A DNA stretch of 64,000 bases from Telmatospirillum siberiense (GTDB lineage: Bacteria; Pseudomonadota; Alphaproteobacteria; Rhodospirillales; Magnetospirillaceae), in the NCBI RefSeq assembly GCF_002845745.1, contig NZ_PIUM01000014.1, positions 1 to 64,000 of the forward strand, given 5' to 3'. Below are positions 34,208-43,390 of this stretch, in pieces (position 1 is the first letter of the stretch; every line of letters starts with the position of its first letter). A model generated the notes under the pieces. It saw only the letters and a list, made by a program, of their open reading frames with translations. It searched no databases and was not told the origin of the DNA. A program made the position numbers and the translations under genes.

Positions 34208-34555
34208 CCACTTGCACGAGGCAGATGATGTTTCGGCGTCGTGCCACGCCGTGCCTCATGCGGAAATTCTTGGATCGATTAGCTGATTTATGCACAGACG
34301 CCATATGTTCATGTGCGTCTTATCATCTAATCGCGAGGAGGCCTCGCTGTTATATGTCATGCATCATAAAGCGACGGGATGAACAACCAACACTGTGTTC
34401 GTTGAGACTGTTGTCCTCCATGAGTGCTGTGATTCGTTGTGATGTTTCTGGAGAAGATGATTGAGGCCAGGCGGAATTTTTGCCCGCGCCGGAAATCACC
34501 ACAATTCAATTAGTTGGTGGGGGTCACTCGGCACTCGTTAGAGTTTTGAGGTAAT
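34208..34555. other. Intergenic, no recognised gene
   Basis: 348 bases with lower G+C than the flanking genes. It has one small palindrome (GCGAGG-agg-CCTCGC, 34333-34347), preceded by CTAATCG, which is complementary to CGATTAG about 55 bases upstream. Possible terminator of the marR gene. No open frame resembles a protein. Confidence 0.35.
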
Positions 34556-35761
34556 GTGGAAATGCTGGTCAAGGTCGCTTCTGAGTGCCGCGAAGGCGAG
34601 AATGGATCGGGGGCGTGGGGCGCCGTTTTTGCGATGTCCCTGGGTGCATTCGCGTTGATCGCATCCGAGTTCATGCCGGTCAGTCTGCTAACCCCGATCG
34701 CGGCTGATCTCGGGATAAGCGAGGGGCAGGCGGGACAGGCTATCTCCGTATCCGGCGCGTTCGCCGTTCTGACGAGCCTGTTCATTTCGTCGGTGGTCGG
34801 ACGACTCGACCGCAAACTGGTGCTTCTGTCGTTGACACTCCTGATGATCATCTCGGGAACGATCGTGGCATTCGCTCCGAACTACGTCACGTTTATGATC
34901 GGCCGGGCGCTCATCGGGGTCGTCATTGGCGGATTCTGGTCGATGTCGGCCGCGACGGCAATGCGGCTGGTGCCGGACCATCACGTGTCGCGGGCTTTGG
35001 CGATCCTGAACGGCGGAAATGCGCTGGCGACCGTTGTCGCCGCGCCCATGGGAAGCTTTCTCGGCGCGATCATTGGCTGGCGCGGAGCCTTCTTTTGCGT
35101 CGTTCCGATCGCGATGATCGTTCTTTGCTGGCAGTTTATGAGCCTTCCCACGATGAAGGCCGAACACGGGGCGGCTTTCGGAAACGTCTTCAGGCTGCTG
35201 AACCGGCCTTTGGTCGCCTTGGGCATGGCGGCGGTCAGCATCATGTTCATGGGTCAGTTTGCGCTGTTCACCTATCTGCGGCCGTTCCTCGAAACGGTGA
35301 CCCGTGTCGATGTTTCCACGCTGTCGCTCATACTTCTCATGATGGGCGTGGCCGGCTTCGCCGGCACCACTCTTATCGGAGCGTTCTTGAAGGAAAGCCT
35401 CTACAGGACGCTGGTTATTATCCCGGTATTGATGGCTGCGATCGCAGCGGCTCTCGTCGCATTCGGGGAATCGGTTGCCGTGACGGCTGTGCTGTTGGGC
35501 ATTTGGGGGCTGATCGCCACGGCGGCGCCGGTCGGATGGTGGACATGGCTGGCGAAGACGCTGCCGCGCGATGCGGAGGCGGGCGGTGGACTTATGGTGG
35601 CGATCATTCAGCTCGCGATCACGATGGGGGCGACTGTCGGCGGTCTGCTGTTTGATACGCGCGGCTACCAGAGCACTTTCGATGCCAGCGCGCTGCTGCT
35701 CGCCGTGGCGGCCCTCCTGGCTGTCATTACGTCTCGCACGGGTCGGCTCAAGACGGCCTGA
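34556..35761 (+). CDS. MFS transporter, DHA1 family (NepI/AraJ-like exporter)
   Basis: About 400 residues with 12 membrane helices. It shows motifs of DHA1 exporters: S-E-F-M-P-V-S-L-L-T-P-I-A in TM1, the loop G-R-L-D-R-K-L-V (motif A variant), G-R-A-L-I-G-V-V-I-G-G-F-W in TM4 (motif B) and a TM5 G-S-F-L-G-A-I-I-G-W-R. This resembles purine nucleoside and sugar exporters such as NepI. It acts in the inner membrane by proton antiport. The start is either GTG 34556 (GAGG four bases upstream) or ATG 34562. It stands alone, convergent with the truncated response regulator gene only 6 bases away. Confidence 0.85.
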   Translation: MEMLVKVASECREGENGSGAWGAVFAMSLGAFALIASEFMPVSLLTPIAADLGISEGQAGQAISVSGAFAVLTSLFISSVVGRLDRKLVLLSLTLLMIISGTIVAFAPNYVTFMIGRALIGVVIGGFWSMSAATAMRLVPDHHVSRALAILNGGNALATVVAAPMGSFLGAIIGWRGAFFCVVPIAMIVLCWQFMSLPTMKAEHGAAFGNVFRLLNRPLVALGMAAVSIMFMGQFALFTYLRPFLETVTRVDVSTLSLILLMMGVAGFAGTTLIGAFLKESLYRTLVIIPVLMAAIAAALVAFGESVAVTAVLLGIWGLIATAAPVGWWTWLAKTLPRDAEAGGGLMVAIIQLAITMGATVGGLLFDTRGYQSTFDASALLLAVAALLAVITSRTGRLKTA

Positions 35762-35767
35762 TCGGCC

Positions 35768-36298
35768 TTATGTCTCGACATTTTCGATAAGGAATGCGGG
35801 CTGCGGCTGGCGAAATGGGCCCGCGCCATCGTCGGCGGAGCGCAGCTCGCGCCGGGCGACGTCGAGGCGCCAGCCGCCAAAGCAAAGCGTCGGCCGTGTT
35901 TCGCTGGAGGCTGGGATCATCGCACTCTCGGCCGTTCGTCTCAGCACGGCCTTGACGCGCGCCAGCAGTTCGCGCTGGTCGAACGGCTTTGTCAGATAAT
36001 CATCCGCTCCGATTTCCAGGCCGACGACACGATCCGTATGGTCCGCCATGGCGGTCAGCATGATGATGGGGACCCGTGACACGGTCCGCAATCGCTGGCA
36101 AAGGCTGAAGCCGTCCTCGCCTTGCAGCATCACGTCGAGAATCACAAGGTCGATTGTTTGCTTCTCAATGGCATTGAACATGGCGATACCATCTTGGGCG
36201 GTCGAGACGTTGTGGCCATGTTTGCGAAAAAACGTCATCAGCAAGGACAAAATATCCTTGTCGTCATCAACGATCAGAAGATGGGGCATCGCACTCAT
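35768..36298 (-). CDS. OmpR-type response regulator truncated after the receiver domain
   Basis: 176 residues. The receiver domain (4-120) is complete with the acidic triad D-D-D (11-13), phosphoacceptor D55 in V-I-L-D-V-M, T82 and K104 in T-K-P-F-D. After the linker the beginning of an OmpR winged-helix domain is recognisable (C-F-G-G-W-R-L-D-V-A-R-R-E-L), but it breaks off. The last 25 residues are unrelated, and the recognition helix and wing are absent. The break lies about 30-60 bases from the end of the neighbouring MFS gene, as though a deletion or insertion brought that gene in. No histidine kinase gene is nearby. It could still be phosphorylated but not bind DNA in the normal way; possibly a pseudogene. 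Confidence 0.75.
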   Translation of the reverse strand: MSAMPHLLIVDDDKDILSLLMTFFRKHGHNVSTAQDGIAMFNAIEKQTIDLVILDVMLQGEDGFSLCQRLRTVSRVPIIMLTAMADHTDRVVGLEIGADDYLTKPFDQRELLARVKAVLRRTAESAMIPASSETRPTLCFGGWRLDVARRELRSADDGAGPFRQPQPAFLIENVET

Positions 36299-36540
36299 TT
36301 CCTAACGCTAGCACGTGCTGATGACGGCTTGATGTCCGGATTTCCATAATTTGTTTCAGATCATACACAATATGTCTGGTCATCTATAAGGAGCACATCA
36401 AGCTGATATTTACTCGAACACTCGATCCCATGCCTCTAGTGCATTGACACAAGCGAAAGATACAACAATTTCGTCAATGCACGACAGTCCGCGCGGCGCT
36501 TGAGCGATGAAAAAGCGGAGCTTTTTCGCTCTTGCAGACT
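36299..36540. repeat. Intergenic hairpins: 10-bp inverted repeat and a terminator-like stem
   Basis: GTGCATTGAC (36439-36448) and its exact reverse complement (36473-36482) form a stem with a loop that can pair further (GAAA/TTTC). Downstream (36505-36535) the complementary GAAAAAGC and GCTTTTTC blocks form a second hairpin just after the nitroreductase stop codon (minus strand), a likely terminator. CTCTAGTG occurs directly repeated just before the first hairpin and beside the stop codon. Confidence 0.45.
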
Positions 36541-37269
36541 CTAGTGTAAAACAACCACGTCTGTTATCGGACGACGCCAACGCTCTTCAATTCTGGCATC
36601 CTGGGCGCGATACCCGAGTGCGATGACGATTGGGATCACAGTCCCCCGTGACAGTCCCAGAATTTTGGCGACCTTCGACGCGGAAAAGCCTTCCATCGGA
36701 CATGAGTCGATCCCTTTCGCCGCGGCTCCGAGCATGAGGGTTTGAGCGGCGAAGATCGCATTGCGCGCAGCCCAATGACGACTGCCGATGTGACCTACCG
36801 GGAGGAGGGACAGACTGGGTCGAATCAGCGCGGCAAGAAAGAGAAGGGGAGACCATAACGCCGAGGATCCGATCCCCAGGATCTTCTGGAACTTCCCTAT
36901 TTGTTTCCGGTAATAAGCCTTCGAGTTCGGCTCAAGGGCCGCCGATGTTTCAACATGCGCGAGTTGCGCCATAGCGGTTCGTTTTCCCAGCGAGGGACTT
37001 GCCGCAACGACAATAAGATCTGTCGCAGATGCTGCCGCTTTCTGTCCGTTGCATGCCGACGCGACATTCGCTTTCAAGGAAGGATCTCGAATCCAATGCA
37101 ACTCATAGGGCTGCAAATTTCCGCTTGAAGGCGCGAACGCAGCTTCAGCAAGCAATGCGCACACGTCCTCCTCGGGAATCGGGGTTGAGTCAAATTTGCG
37201 AATTGCCCGGCGAAAGCGATTCGCGGCTTGGAAGGCGGCCCAGGGCCGCAAATCATCTTGTGTTTTCAT
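36541..37269 (-). CDS. Nitroreductase family protein
   Basis: 242 residues with the FMN-binding features of nitroreductases: R-R-A-I-R-K-F-D at residues 19-26, A-F-A-P-S-S-G-N-L-Q-P-Y near 45, and in the C-terminal half G-I-D-S-C-P-M-E-G-F, which contains the conserved G-x-x-S/T-C-P-M-E-G-F. The enzyme would reduce nitro compounds or quinones with NAD(P)H. It is longer than the minimal family because of a 40-residue insertion between positions 110 and 160. It is divergent from a MarR gene across 181 bases with an A+T-rich palindrome, so it is probably derepressed by a MarR ligand. Confidence 0.85.
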   Translation of the reverse strand: MKTQDDLRPWAAFQAANRFRRAIRKFDSTPIPEEDVCALLAEAAFAPSSGNLQPYELHWIRDPSLKANVASACNGQKAAASATDLIVVAASPSLGKRTAMAQLAHVETSAALEPNSKAYYRKQIGKFQKILGIGSSALWSPLLFLAALIRPSLSLLPVGHIGSRHWAARNAIFAAQTLMLGAAAKGIDSCPMEGFSASKVAKILGLSRGTVIPIVIALGYRAQDARIEERWRRPITDVVVLH

Positions 37270-37412
37270 GACGTGAATAGTCCGGGTAGGAGTTCAATGG
37301 GCGACAAGGTCAGCGGCATCCATAAGATGGACCGTAACAGGCTTCGCCAGACCGGCCCTCCCGCGCCGCGAATCGACATGGTGGCTGCAAATTGTTCTTC
37401 ATTCCCATCTCT

Positions 37413-37433
37413 ATATGTGTAATATGCACATAT
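37413..37433. promoter_or_regulatory. MarR operator candidate between nitroreductase and marR
   Basis: ATATGTG (37413-37419) and CACATAT (37427-37433) form a 7-bp inverted repeat with a 7-base spacer, 17 bases upstream of the marR start. ACACATATTAA, nearly identical to the right half, recurs inside the first codons (about 37476). Confidence 0.5.
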
Positions 37434-37450
37434 TAAGGCGAGAAGAATCG

Positions 37451-37948
37451 ATGTCAATAAAAAACGTGCAAAATACACATATTAACCTTCGGCTTCGCCA
37501 GCTCCATGGGGCTCTGCTTGAGATCGTTGGTGTCATGAACCGTCCTCAGCGCGACGAGGCGATGGTTCGAGAGGCCGGCATCTCTCTCGATCGCGCGTTG
37601 TTTCCTTTGCTGGTTTTGGTGGAGCGGCTAGGTCCCATCGGCATAGTCGAGTTGGCCGACCGCGTCGGGCGAGATCACACCACTGTCAGCCGGCAGATTG
37701 CGAAGCTGGAAAGCCTCGGTTTGGTCGTCCGCCAGGAAAGCGCGAGCGACCGTCGCGTCCGCGCGGTCGTTGTCACCAAGAGCGGCAAGGTGATGACTGA
37801 CCGCGTCGATGAGGCGAGGGAAAGAATCGGACAGGCTGTTTTTGCCACGTGGGACAATCAGGATTTCGAAGACCTGGTGCGGCTCATGCGCAAGTTTGCT
37901 GACGATATCAAGGGGCACACATCGCCTGATTCGGAAGCTATTGGCTGA
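37451..37948 (+). CDS. MarR family transcriptional regulator
   Basis: 165 residues from the ATG at 37451 (site GAGAAG). Winged helix: I-G-I-V-E-L-A-D-R-V-G, recognition helix D-H-T-T-V-S-R-Q-I-A-K-L-E-S-L-G and wing S-A-S-D-R-R-V-R-A-V-V-V-T. It probably represses the divergent nitroreductase gene and itself through the A+T-rich palindrome in front of it. Its last 11 bases overlap the end of the convergent GGDEF-EAL gene, so there is no room for a terminator between the two. Confidence 0.9.
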   Translation: MSIKNVQNTHINLRLRQLHGALLEIVGVMNRPQRDEAMVREAGISLDRALFPLLVLVERLGPIGIVELADRVGRDHTTVSRQIAKLESLGLVVRQESASDRRVRAVVVTKSGKVMTDRVDEARERIGQAVFATWDNQDFEDLVRLMRKFADDIKGHTSPDSEAIG

Positions 37949-40900
37949 CCGATGTGAGAGTCCGCAGCGACATCTGGAACTCGTCCAGCGGCAGAGGTCG
38001 TCCGAAAAGGAATCCCTGGTAGGCCTGACACCCCAAGCCGGAGAGAAAGTCCCTCTGGCCTTCCGTTTCCACCCCTTCGGCGATCACCGACAAGCCCATG
38101 GTCTGTCCCAAGGCGATGATGGTTCGGGCAATGGCCGCGTCGTTGGGGTCCGTGAGCACCTCGCTCACGAACGACCTGTCGATCTTCAACTGGTCCAGAG
38201 GCAGGCGTTTCAGGTAAGACAGCGACGAATAACCGGTGCCGAAATCGTCGAGGGAGAATCTCACGCCACGAGAGCGAAGCGCCGTCATCTTGGCAATGAC
38301 ATCCTCGACATTGTCCAGCAGCATGCTCTCGGTGAGCTCCAGTTTGAGATTGTGCGGATTGGCCCCGGTCTGCTCCAGCGTCGCGAACGTCCGTTCGATA
38401 AAGTCCGGCTGCCGGAATTGAAGGGCGCTGACATTGACGGCGAGAACGATATGGGCGGTGTCCTCCCGCGCAGCCCAGGCCGCGATTTGGCGGCAGGCCG
38501 TGTCCAACACCCATTGCCCCAAAGGCAGGATCAGTCCGGTTTCCTCGGCCAGAGGAATGAAGTGTCCGGGCGCAATTACACCGTTCTCCGGATGGTTCCA
38601 CCGAATCAGCGCTTCGGCGCCGACAAGGTGTCCATCGTCGATTTGCGGCTGATAGTAGAGTAAAAATTGATCTTTCGCTATCGCAAGGCGAAGTCCTTCC
38701 TCCATCGCCACGCGCGAATTGATCGCCACCTGCAAGTCCGGAGAAAAGAACCGCAAGGTGTTGCGGCCCGCCGTCTTCGCCTGATACATCGCGATATCGG
38801 CCTGGGTCAGAAGCTCGTCAGTGTTTTCGTTCCGTCCGCCGAACATGGTGACCCCAATGCTGGTGGTACTCCGGCATTCCCGCCCGGCGAGCAGGTAGGG
38901 CTGACTGATGGCGTCGAGAATTTTCGCCCCGACCGCCTCCGCCTGTATTGCGGCTTCATCACGGTTCTCGCTTAAGTCTTCGATCAGGACGATGAATTCG
39001 TCCCCTCCCAATCGCGCGACCGTATCGGCCTCACGCACGCAGGCGGCAAGGCGCTTGGCGACCTCCTGCAACAACGAATCACCGATGGCATGGCCGCTGC
39101 TATCGTTCAACGTCTTGAAGTCATCGAGATCGACGAACAGCAGTGCGCATTTCCGCTTGTTCCTGGTGGCGGCGGCCTGGGCATGGCGCAAGTGGTCCGT
39201 CAAAAGCCGCCGGTTGGGCAGATGCGTCAACGGATCATAGAATGCGAGAGTCTTGATCTCCTCCTCGGCCTTCTTGATATCCGAGATATCCCGCGTGATC
39301 GACAAAATGCAGAGCTTGCCATCAAGTTCGATCAGCGATGCAGACATCAAACCCCAGATCAAATCCCCGTTCTTTTTCCTGAACTGGGCTTCCATATTCC
39401 GGCAAGTCGAGGCATGTCTCAGCTTCTCGACCAAAATTTGCCGATTTTTGAGATCGGCCCAGATGTTGATGTCCAGCGCCGTGCGCCCCATGACGTCATC
39501 GTGGACAAATCCCGTCATATCGGTGAATCCGTCGTTGATATCGACGTATGCACCGTCGTCCAGACGGTTGATGGCGATGGCATCCAGGCTGGTCTGGAAG
39601 ACGAGACGATAGCGGGTTTCGCTCGCCCGCAGCGCCGCCGCCGACTGGCGGCGGTCCGCCTCGCGGGCGAAATTGTCCAGGGCGAAGCTGATGTCCATCG
39701 CCATTTCGAGCAACAATTTGCGTGCGTCTTCGTCAAACGCATTGATCGTGCCGGAATAAATCACCAGACATCCGACTGCGGCTCCATTTCGGCAGAGCGG
39801 CAGCGTCGCCGAAGACATCCAACCGGCTTTTTTTCCGAATTCATGCCAGGGGGCCGTAATGGGATCGTGAAGGTAGTCTTGGCTCCATTGCGGCTGATTA
39901 TTGCGAACGGCGGTACCCGTCAGGCCGCGGCTGCGCGGATCGCCTGCGTCCACCGTCACCACTGGAATGTTTTCCGGAAATCCGAGTTCATGGCCCTCGC
40001 CGTACCAGGCGACGGGCCTGATCTGTTTGCTGGTCTCGTCGACGAAGCCGATCCAGGCCGTCTTTACGAAACCGTATTCCACCGCGCAGCGGCAAATCTT
40101 CGGAAGAAGCTCAGTTTCGTCCGCGCAATGCACAATCGCCTGATTGCATTGGCTCAAGGCGGCATAGAGATTGGAGAGACGCCGGTTTCTGGCTTCTGCC
40201 GCCTTGCGCTCGGTGATGTCTCGGGCCGAGCAGAAGATCAGCCTCTGGCCTGCCTGCTCTATCGGGCGGGACGTCACTTCGATGTCCAGACGACTGCCAT
40301 CCTTGCGCCGATGTTGGGTTTCCACTGTCTGCACCTTGGAGACCAGGCCGAGTCGGTCAACGATTTCCTCGTAAGTGAGACCGGCCAGCGGCACATCCCA
40401 TTCGTTGACGTTCATGCCGATCATTTCGTCTCGCGAGTATCCCAGCATGCGGCAGAATGCGTCGCTGGTCTCAATGATATTGTTCTGGAAATCGAGGATA
40501 TGGATGCCGTCGCTGGCATTGCGCAGCAGTGAGCGGCTAAGTTCGGTGGCAGCCTCGGTCCGCCGCAGGAACCAGGCCACGGATATGGAGCCCGCAAGAA
40601 AAATCGCGGCGGCCGCGATGCCTTTCCACAAGAGACCCCGCCACTCGGTCAGATAGTCTTCCGTTCCCATTCCCGCTGACAAATGGAAGGGCACGGCGGA
40701 CAGACGGCGATAGGCAAGCGTACGTTCGATTCCGTCGCTCGCCGGCGCGAGATGAAAGAAACCCGCGCCATCCCCCGACGCAACGATGTCCATCAATTCC
40801 CTGGAGGGAGCTCTGCTGCCGATCAACTGGGAGGGAAGGGGGGAGGGAGGGGTTCGAACGATGATGGCGAAATCGGCGTCTCGCAACATCGCGACGCCAT

Positions 40901-41498
40901 GGGGGCCAAGGTTGAGATTGGCAAAGAGCAGTGCAAAAGAACTGGCGGGAACGGATGCCGTTATCACGCCCGCGAAGCGGCCATCGGGATCATTGTAACG
41001 ACGCGTGAACGAGATCACCCAATCGTTGTATGCGCGATCAAACACCAAATTGGTGACGATCAATCCGCTGTCTTTTTGATTATTGTGGGCGGCAAAGAAG
41101 TCGCGGTCGGCAAGGGGGGGCTCGTCCTTCGACACGCAACCGCCGCTGCAGTATCTGACCGCGCCGGAAGCATCGGTCACGCGAAACGTCGCGGCGAACC
41201 CCGACACCCATGCCCGCCGACTGTCCAACAACGCGATGACCTCGCGATCGTCAATTCCGCCGTGCCGCCGCAGTTGTTCTTCCAAATGGTCCCCGGTTGC
41301 GCGCAGGGAGAGATCGATCCTGCCAACCGCTTCGGTGATCGAACGGTCAAGCAGGGATGTCACGTTTTCAATGGTGGTGCGAATCTCGTTCTCTCGCTGC
41401 CCCCTGGCGGTGATCAGCATATAAGCGAGCAGGCCGCTCACGAAAATATTAGCGGCGAGAATGGCTGCACTCAGGACAAAACGCGGATTTTTCGACAT
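37938..41498 (-). CDS. Membrane-bound sensor with PAS, GAF, PAS, GGDEF and EAL domains (cyclic di-GMP turnover)
   Basis: 1186 residues from the ATG at 41498 (or 1192 from 41516). Order: TM1 (about 8-30), a periplasmic sensor of dCache type (35-285), TM2 (about 295-315), PAS (320-440), GAF (450-615), PAS (630-750), GGDEF (755-920) and EAL (930-1180). The diguanylate cyclase site is intact (R-L-G-G-D-E-F), as are phosphodiesterase motifs E-A-L-I-R-W, D-D-F-G-T-G-Y-S-S and K-I-D-R-S-F-V. Both activities, or one regulating the other, are therefore possible. It reads a periplasmic ligand plus one or more cytoplasmic signals and sets the cyclic di-GMP level. Monocistronic; its promoter region is shared with the divergent MFS gene. 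Confidence 0.93.
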   Translation of the reverse strand: MSKNPRFVLSAAILAANIFVSGLLAYMLITARGQRENEIRTTIENVTSLLDRSITEAVGRIDLSLRATGDHLEEQLRRHGGIDDREVIALLDSRRAWVSGFAATFRVTDASGAVRYCSGGCVSKDEPPLADRDFFAAHNNQKDSGLIVTNLVFDRAYNDWVISFTRRYNDPDGRFAGVITASVPASSFALLFANLNLGPHGVAMLRDADFAIIVRTPPSPLPSQLIGSRAPSRELMDIVASGDGAGFFHLAPASDGIERTLAYRRLSAVPFHLSAGMGTEDYLTEWRGLLWKGIAAAAIFLAGSISVAWFLRRTEAATELSRSLLRNASDGIHILDFQNNIIETSDAFCRMLGYSRDEMIGMNVNEWDVPLAGLTYEEIVDRLGLVSKVQTVETQHRRKDGSRLDIEVTSRPIEQAGQRLIFCSARDITERKAAEARNRRLSNLYAALSQCNQAIVHCADETELLPKICRCAVEYGFVKTAWIGFVDETSKQIRPVAWYGEGHELGFPENIPVVTVDAGDPRSRGLTGTAVRNNQPQWSQDYLHDPITAPWHEFGKKAGWMSSATLPLCRNGAAVGCLVIYSGTINAFDEDARKLLLEMAMDISFALDNFAREADRRQSAAALRASETRYRLVFQTSLDAIAINRLDDGAYVDINDGFTDMTGFVHDDVMGRTALDINIWADLKNRQILVEKLRHASTCRNMEAQFRKKNGDLIWGLMSASLIELDGKLCILSITRDISDIKKAEEEIKTLAFYDPLTHLPNRRLLTDHLRHAQAAATRNKRKCALLFVDLDDFKTLNDSSGHAIGDSLLQEVAKRLAACVREADTVARLGGDEFIVLIEDLSENRDEAAIQAEAVGAKILDAISQPYLLAGRECRSTTSIGVTMFGGRNENTDELLTQADIAMYQAKTAGRNTLRFFSPDLQVAINSRVAMEEGLRLAIAKDQFLLYYQPQIDDGHLVGAEALIRWNHPENGVIAPGHFIPLAEETGLILPLGQWVLDTACRQIAAWAAREDTAHIVLAVNVSALQFRQPDFIERTFATLEQTGANPHNLKLELTESMLLDNVEDVIAKMTALRSRGVRFSLDDFGTGYSSLSYLKRLPLDQLKIDRSFVSEVLTDPNDAAIARTIIALGQTMGLSVIAEGVETEGQRDFLSGLGCQAYQGFLFGRPLPLDEFQMSLRTLTSVSQ

Positions 41499-41700
41499 AT
41501 AACCATTATTTATCAATACGTATATTTTTATAGTACTATGAAAATAGTAAGTATTTCCACATGCTTGAAAGTGTCATTAGCCACTGGACGGTGGCGTTGC
41601 CAATCGCAAGGAGAACCCTGCCCGGCGATTGAGGGCTCGGCACTGGACAACGGGCAAGCAATATACAAGATATGCCGGGGCGTTTCCGTTCCGGAGGCAA

Positions 41701-41726
41701 AGGACCGATGGTGCTCCATCGGTCCT
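41701..41726. promoter_or_regulatory. Hairpin in the leader of the MFS exporter gene
   Basis: A perfect 11-bp stem (AGGACCGATGG with its complement) and a 4-base loop end 55 bases upstream of the MFS start codon. It may be an attenuator, an operator, or a terminator for upstream transcription; nothing else in 41499-41781 is recognised except a 23-base sequence at 41613 that recurs near 63897. Confidence 0.4.
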
Positions 41727-41781
41727 GCGGCGGGAAGCTCCTTGCTTTTTCGGTTTCCTTGTTTCAAGTGAAAGACTCCCC

Positions 41782-43281
41782 ATGCCGGACCACCCCAGTT
41801 CCTTGCGGCCTTTGATCGTCGCATCGGTGATGATGTCGATGTTCATGGTCGCCATGGAGGCGACGATCGTCTCGACGGCGATGCCCCAGATCGTGGCCCA
41901 GTTGGGGGGCTTGCGGCTGTACAGCTGGGTCTTCTCCTCCTTTCTGCTCACTCAGACGGCCGCGACGGTGATTTTCGGCAAGCTCGCCGATCTGTACGGC
42001 CGCAAGCCCGTCATGCTGGCCGGCATCGGCATCTTTCTCGTCGGCTCGCTCTTCGCCGGTTTCGCCTGGTCCATGTCTTCCATGGTTCTTTTCCGGCTGA
42101 TTCAAGGTGTCGGCGCGGGCGCCATCATGCCGGTGGCGTTGACCATCATCGGTGACCTTTATCCTGCCCGGGAACGGGGAAAGGTGCAGGGCTACCTGGC
42201 CAGTGTCTGGGCATTTTCGGCGGTCGTCGGGCCGATGATCGGCGCTTTCATCGTGACCAGGTTGTCCTGGGCCTGGATCTTCTGGATCAACCTTCCCATC
42301 GGGCTCGCCGCGGCCGGTGGGTTTGCCTTTTTCCTGCGGGAGGAGGCGCGCCAGCAGCGCCCGTCGATCGACCTGGTGGGGGCGGGGCTCTTCACCTGTG
42401 CCATTGCGGCGTTGATGGGGGCGCTGACCGATATTGCCGCCATCGACCGGACCACGCTGGCGGCGCTCGTCGCCGTCTTTTTCCTCTGCCTGGCTCTTTT
42501 CGTCATACAGGAGCGGCGCGCCCGGGATCCGATCATTTCCTTCGATCTTTGGAAAAGGCGCGCCATCGCCGCAGCCAATGGCGCGGCGTTGATCATCGGG
42601 ATGGTCCTCATGGGGTTGACCACTTTCCTGCCCATGTATGTGCAAGGCGTTCTGCACCGCTCTCCCGTCGTCGCCGGATTGGCCCTGACCATGGTGATGG
42701 TGGGATGGCCCTGCGGGGCCACCTTCACGGCACGCGCGTTTCCACGATTAGGCCTGCGGCCAATCCTCCTGGCCGGAGGAGTGCTTCTGCCCATTGGCGC
42801 CGGCGTTTTCGTTTTCCTGACCAGGGACAGTTCGCCGGTCCTCGCCGGTGTCGGGTCATTGCTGATGGGATTGGCCATGGGGTTTGTCAGCGTCAGTTCC
42901 CTGGTCCTGATCCAGGAAATCGTCGAGCATTCCGAGCGGGGAAGCGCGACCGCGTCAAATCTCTTCGCCCGAAATCTCGGCAGCACCCTGGGGGCGGCCG
43001 TCTTCGGCGGAGTGCTCAACTATGGTCTTTCCCATACCGCAAACGCCGGGAGCGTTACGTCGGAGCAGCTCAAGGAACTTCTTCAGGCGGGAACCGCGTC
43101 GGTCGACGCGGCCTTGCAGATGGCGCTGCAGCACTCGTTGCACATCACCTTCTGCGCCATGTTCGTGATTGCGCTGATCAGCATTGTCGTCACTCTGCTG
43201 GTTCCCTCCGCCGTTACCCGCCGGATCGGCCAGGCGCCGGCCGAAGCCATTCGCCTGGCGCCTCTCGACGACAACGGCTAG
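41782..43281 (+). CDS. MFS multidrug exporter, DHA2/EmrB-like
   Basis: 499 residues, 14 membrane helices. TM1 holds M-V-A-M-E-A-T-I-V-S-T-A-M-P (motif D1), followed by G-K-L-A-D-L-Y-G-R-K (motif A), R-L-I-Q-G-V-G-A-G-A-I-M-P (motif B) and G-P-M-I-G-A-F-I (motif C). Typical of exporters of antibiotics and other natural products. The ATG at 41782 starts just before the first helix as in relatives; the ribosome site is weak. No adaptor gene is adjacent. It is on the same strand as, and 300 bases before, the RibD-like/WD-repeat operon, so it may export that operon's product; this is inference from position. Confidence 0.9.
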   Translation: MPDHPSSLRPLIVASVMMSMFMVAMEATIVSTAMPQIVAQLGGLRLYSWVFSSFLLTQTAATVIFGKLADLYGRKPVMLAGIGIFLVGSLFAGFAWSMSSMVLFRLIQGVGAGAIMPVALTIIGDLYPARERGKVQGYLASVWAFSAVVGPMIGAFIVTRLSWAWIFWINLPIGLAAAGGFAFFLREEARQQRPSIDLVGAGLFTCAIAALMGALTDIAAIDRTTLAALVAVFFLCLALFVIQERRARDPIISFDLWKRRAIAAANGAALIIGMVLMGLTTFLPMYVQGVLHRSPVVAGLALTMVMVGWPCGATFTARAFPRLGLRPILLAGGVLLPIGAGVFVFLTRDSSPVLAGVGSLLMGLAMGFVSVSSLVLIQEIVEHSERGSATASNLFARNLGSTLGAAVFGGVLNYGLSHTANAGSVTSEQLKELLQAGTASVDAALQMALQHSLHITFCAMFVIALISIVVTLLVPSAVTRRIGQAPAEAIRLAPLDDNG

Positions 43282-43287
43282 GCACGC

Positions 43288-43380
43288 CTAGCCATCCACC
43301 AACTCGTTGAGACAGTGGCCCAGCTTCTCGGCTTTCGTCGAAAGATAGTTGCGGGTTTCGGAGCCAGAGCGGGGCGCCGG
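43288..43380 (-). pseudogene. C-terminal remnant of a GTP cyclohydrolase II (RibA-like) gene
   Basis: Reading the minus strand, the last 23 codons before a TAG at 43288 give G-S-E-T-R-N-Y-L-S-T-K-A-E-K-L-G-H, clearly the C-terminus of GTP cyclohydrolase II (family pattern N-x-x-Y-L-x-T-K-x-x-K-x-G-H). Upstream the similarity ends within a Pro/Gly-rich stretch. The catalytic and zinc-binding part of the roughly 200-residue enzyme is missing. It directly abuts the stop codon of the MFS exporter gene. GTP cyclohydrolase II starts riboflavin and azapteridine synthesis, so it is meaningful that a RibD-type reductase gene follows 290 bases away on the other strand. Confidence 0.7.
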
Positions 43381-43390
43381 GGGGGATCCG

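Noticed and set aside
36505-36535. Complementary GAAAAAGC/GCTTTTTC blocks as an insertion sequence end
   Set aside because: They are next to the nitroreductase stop codon and fold as a terminator; no transposase or target duplication is visible.
39090-40532. Plus-strand open frame of 480 codons
   Set aside because: Antisense to the GAF/PAS/GGDEF part of the cyclic di-GMP protein gene, which is intact.
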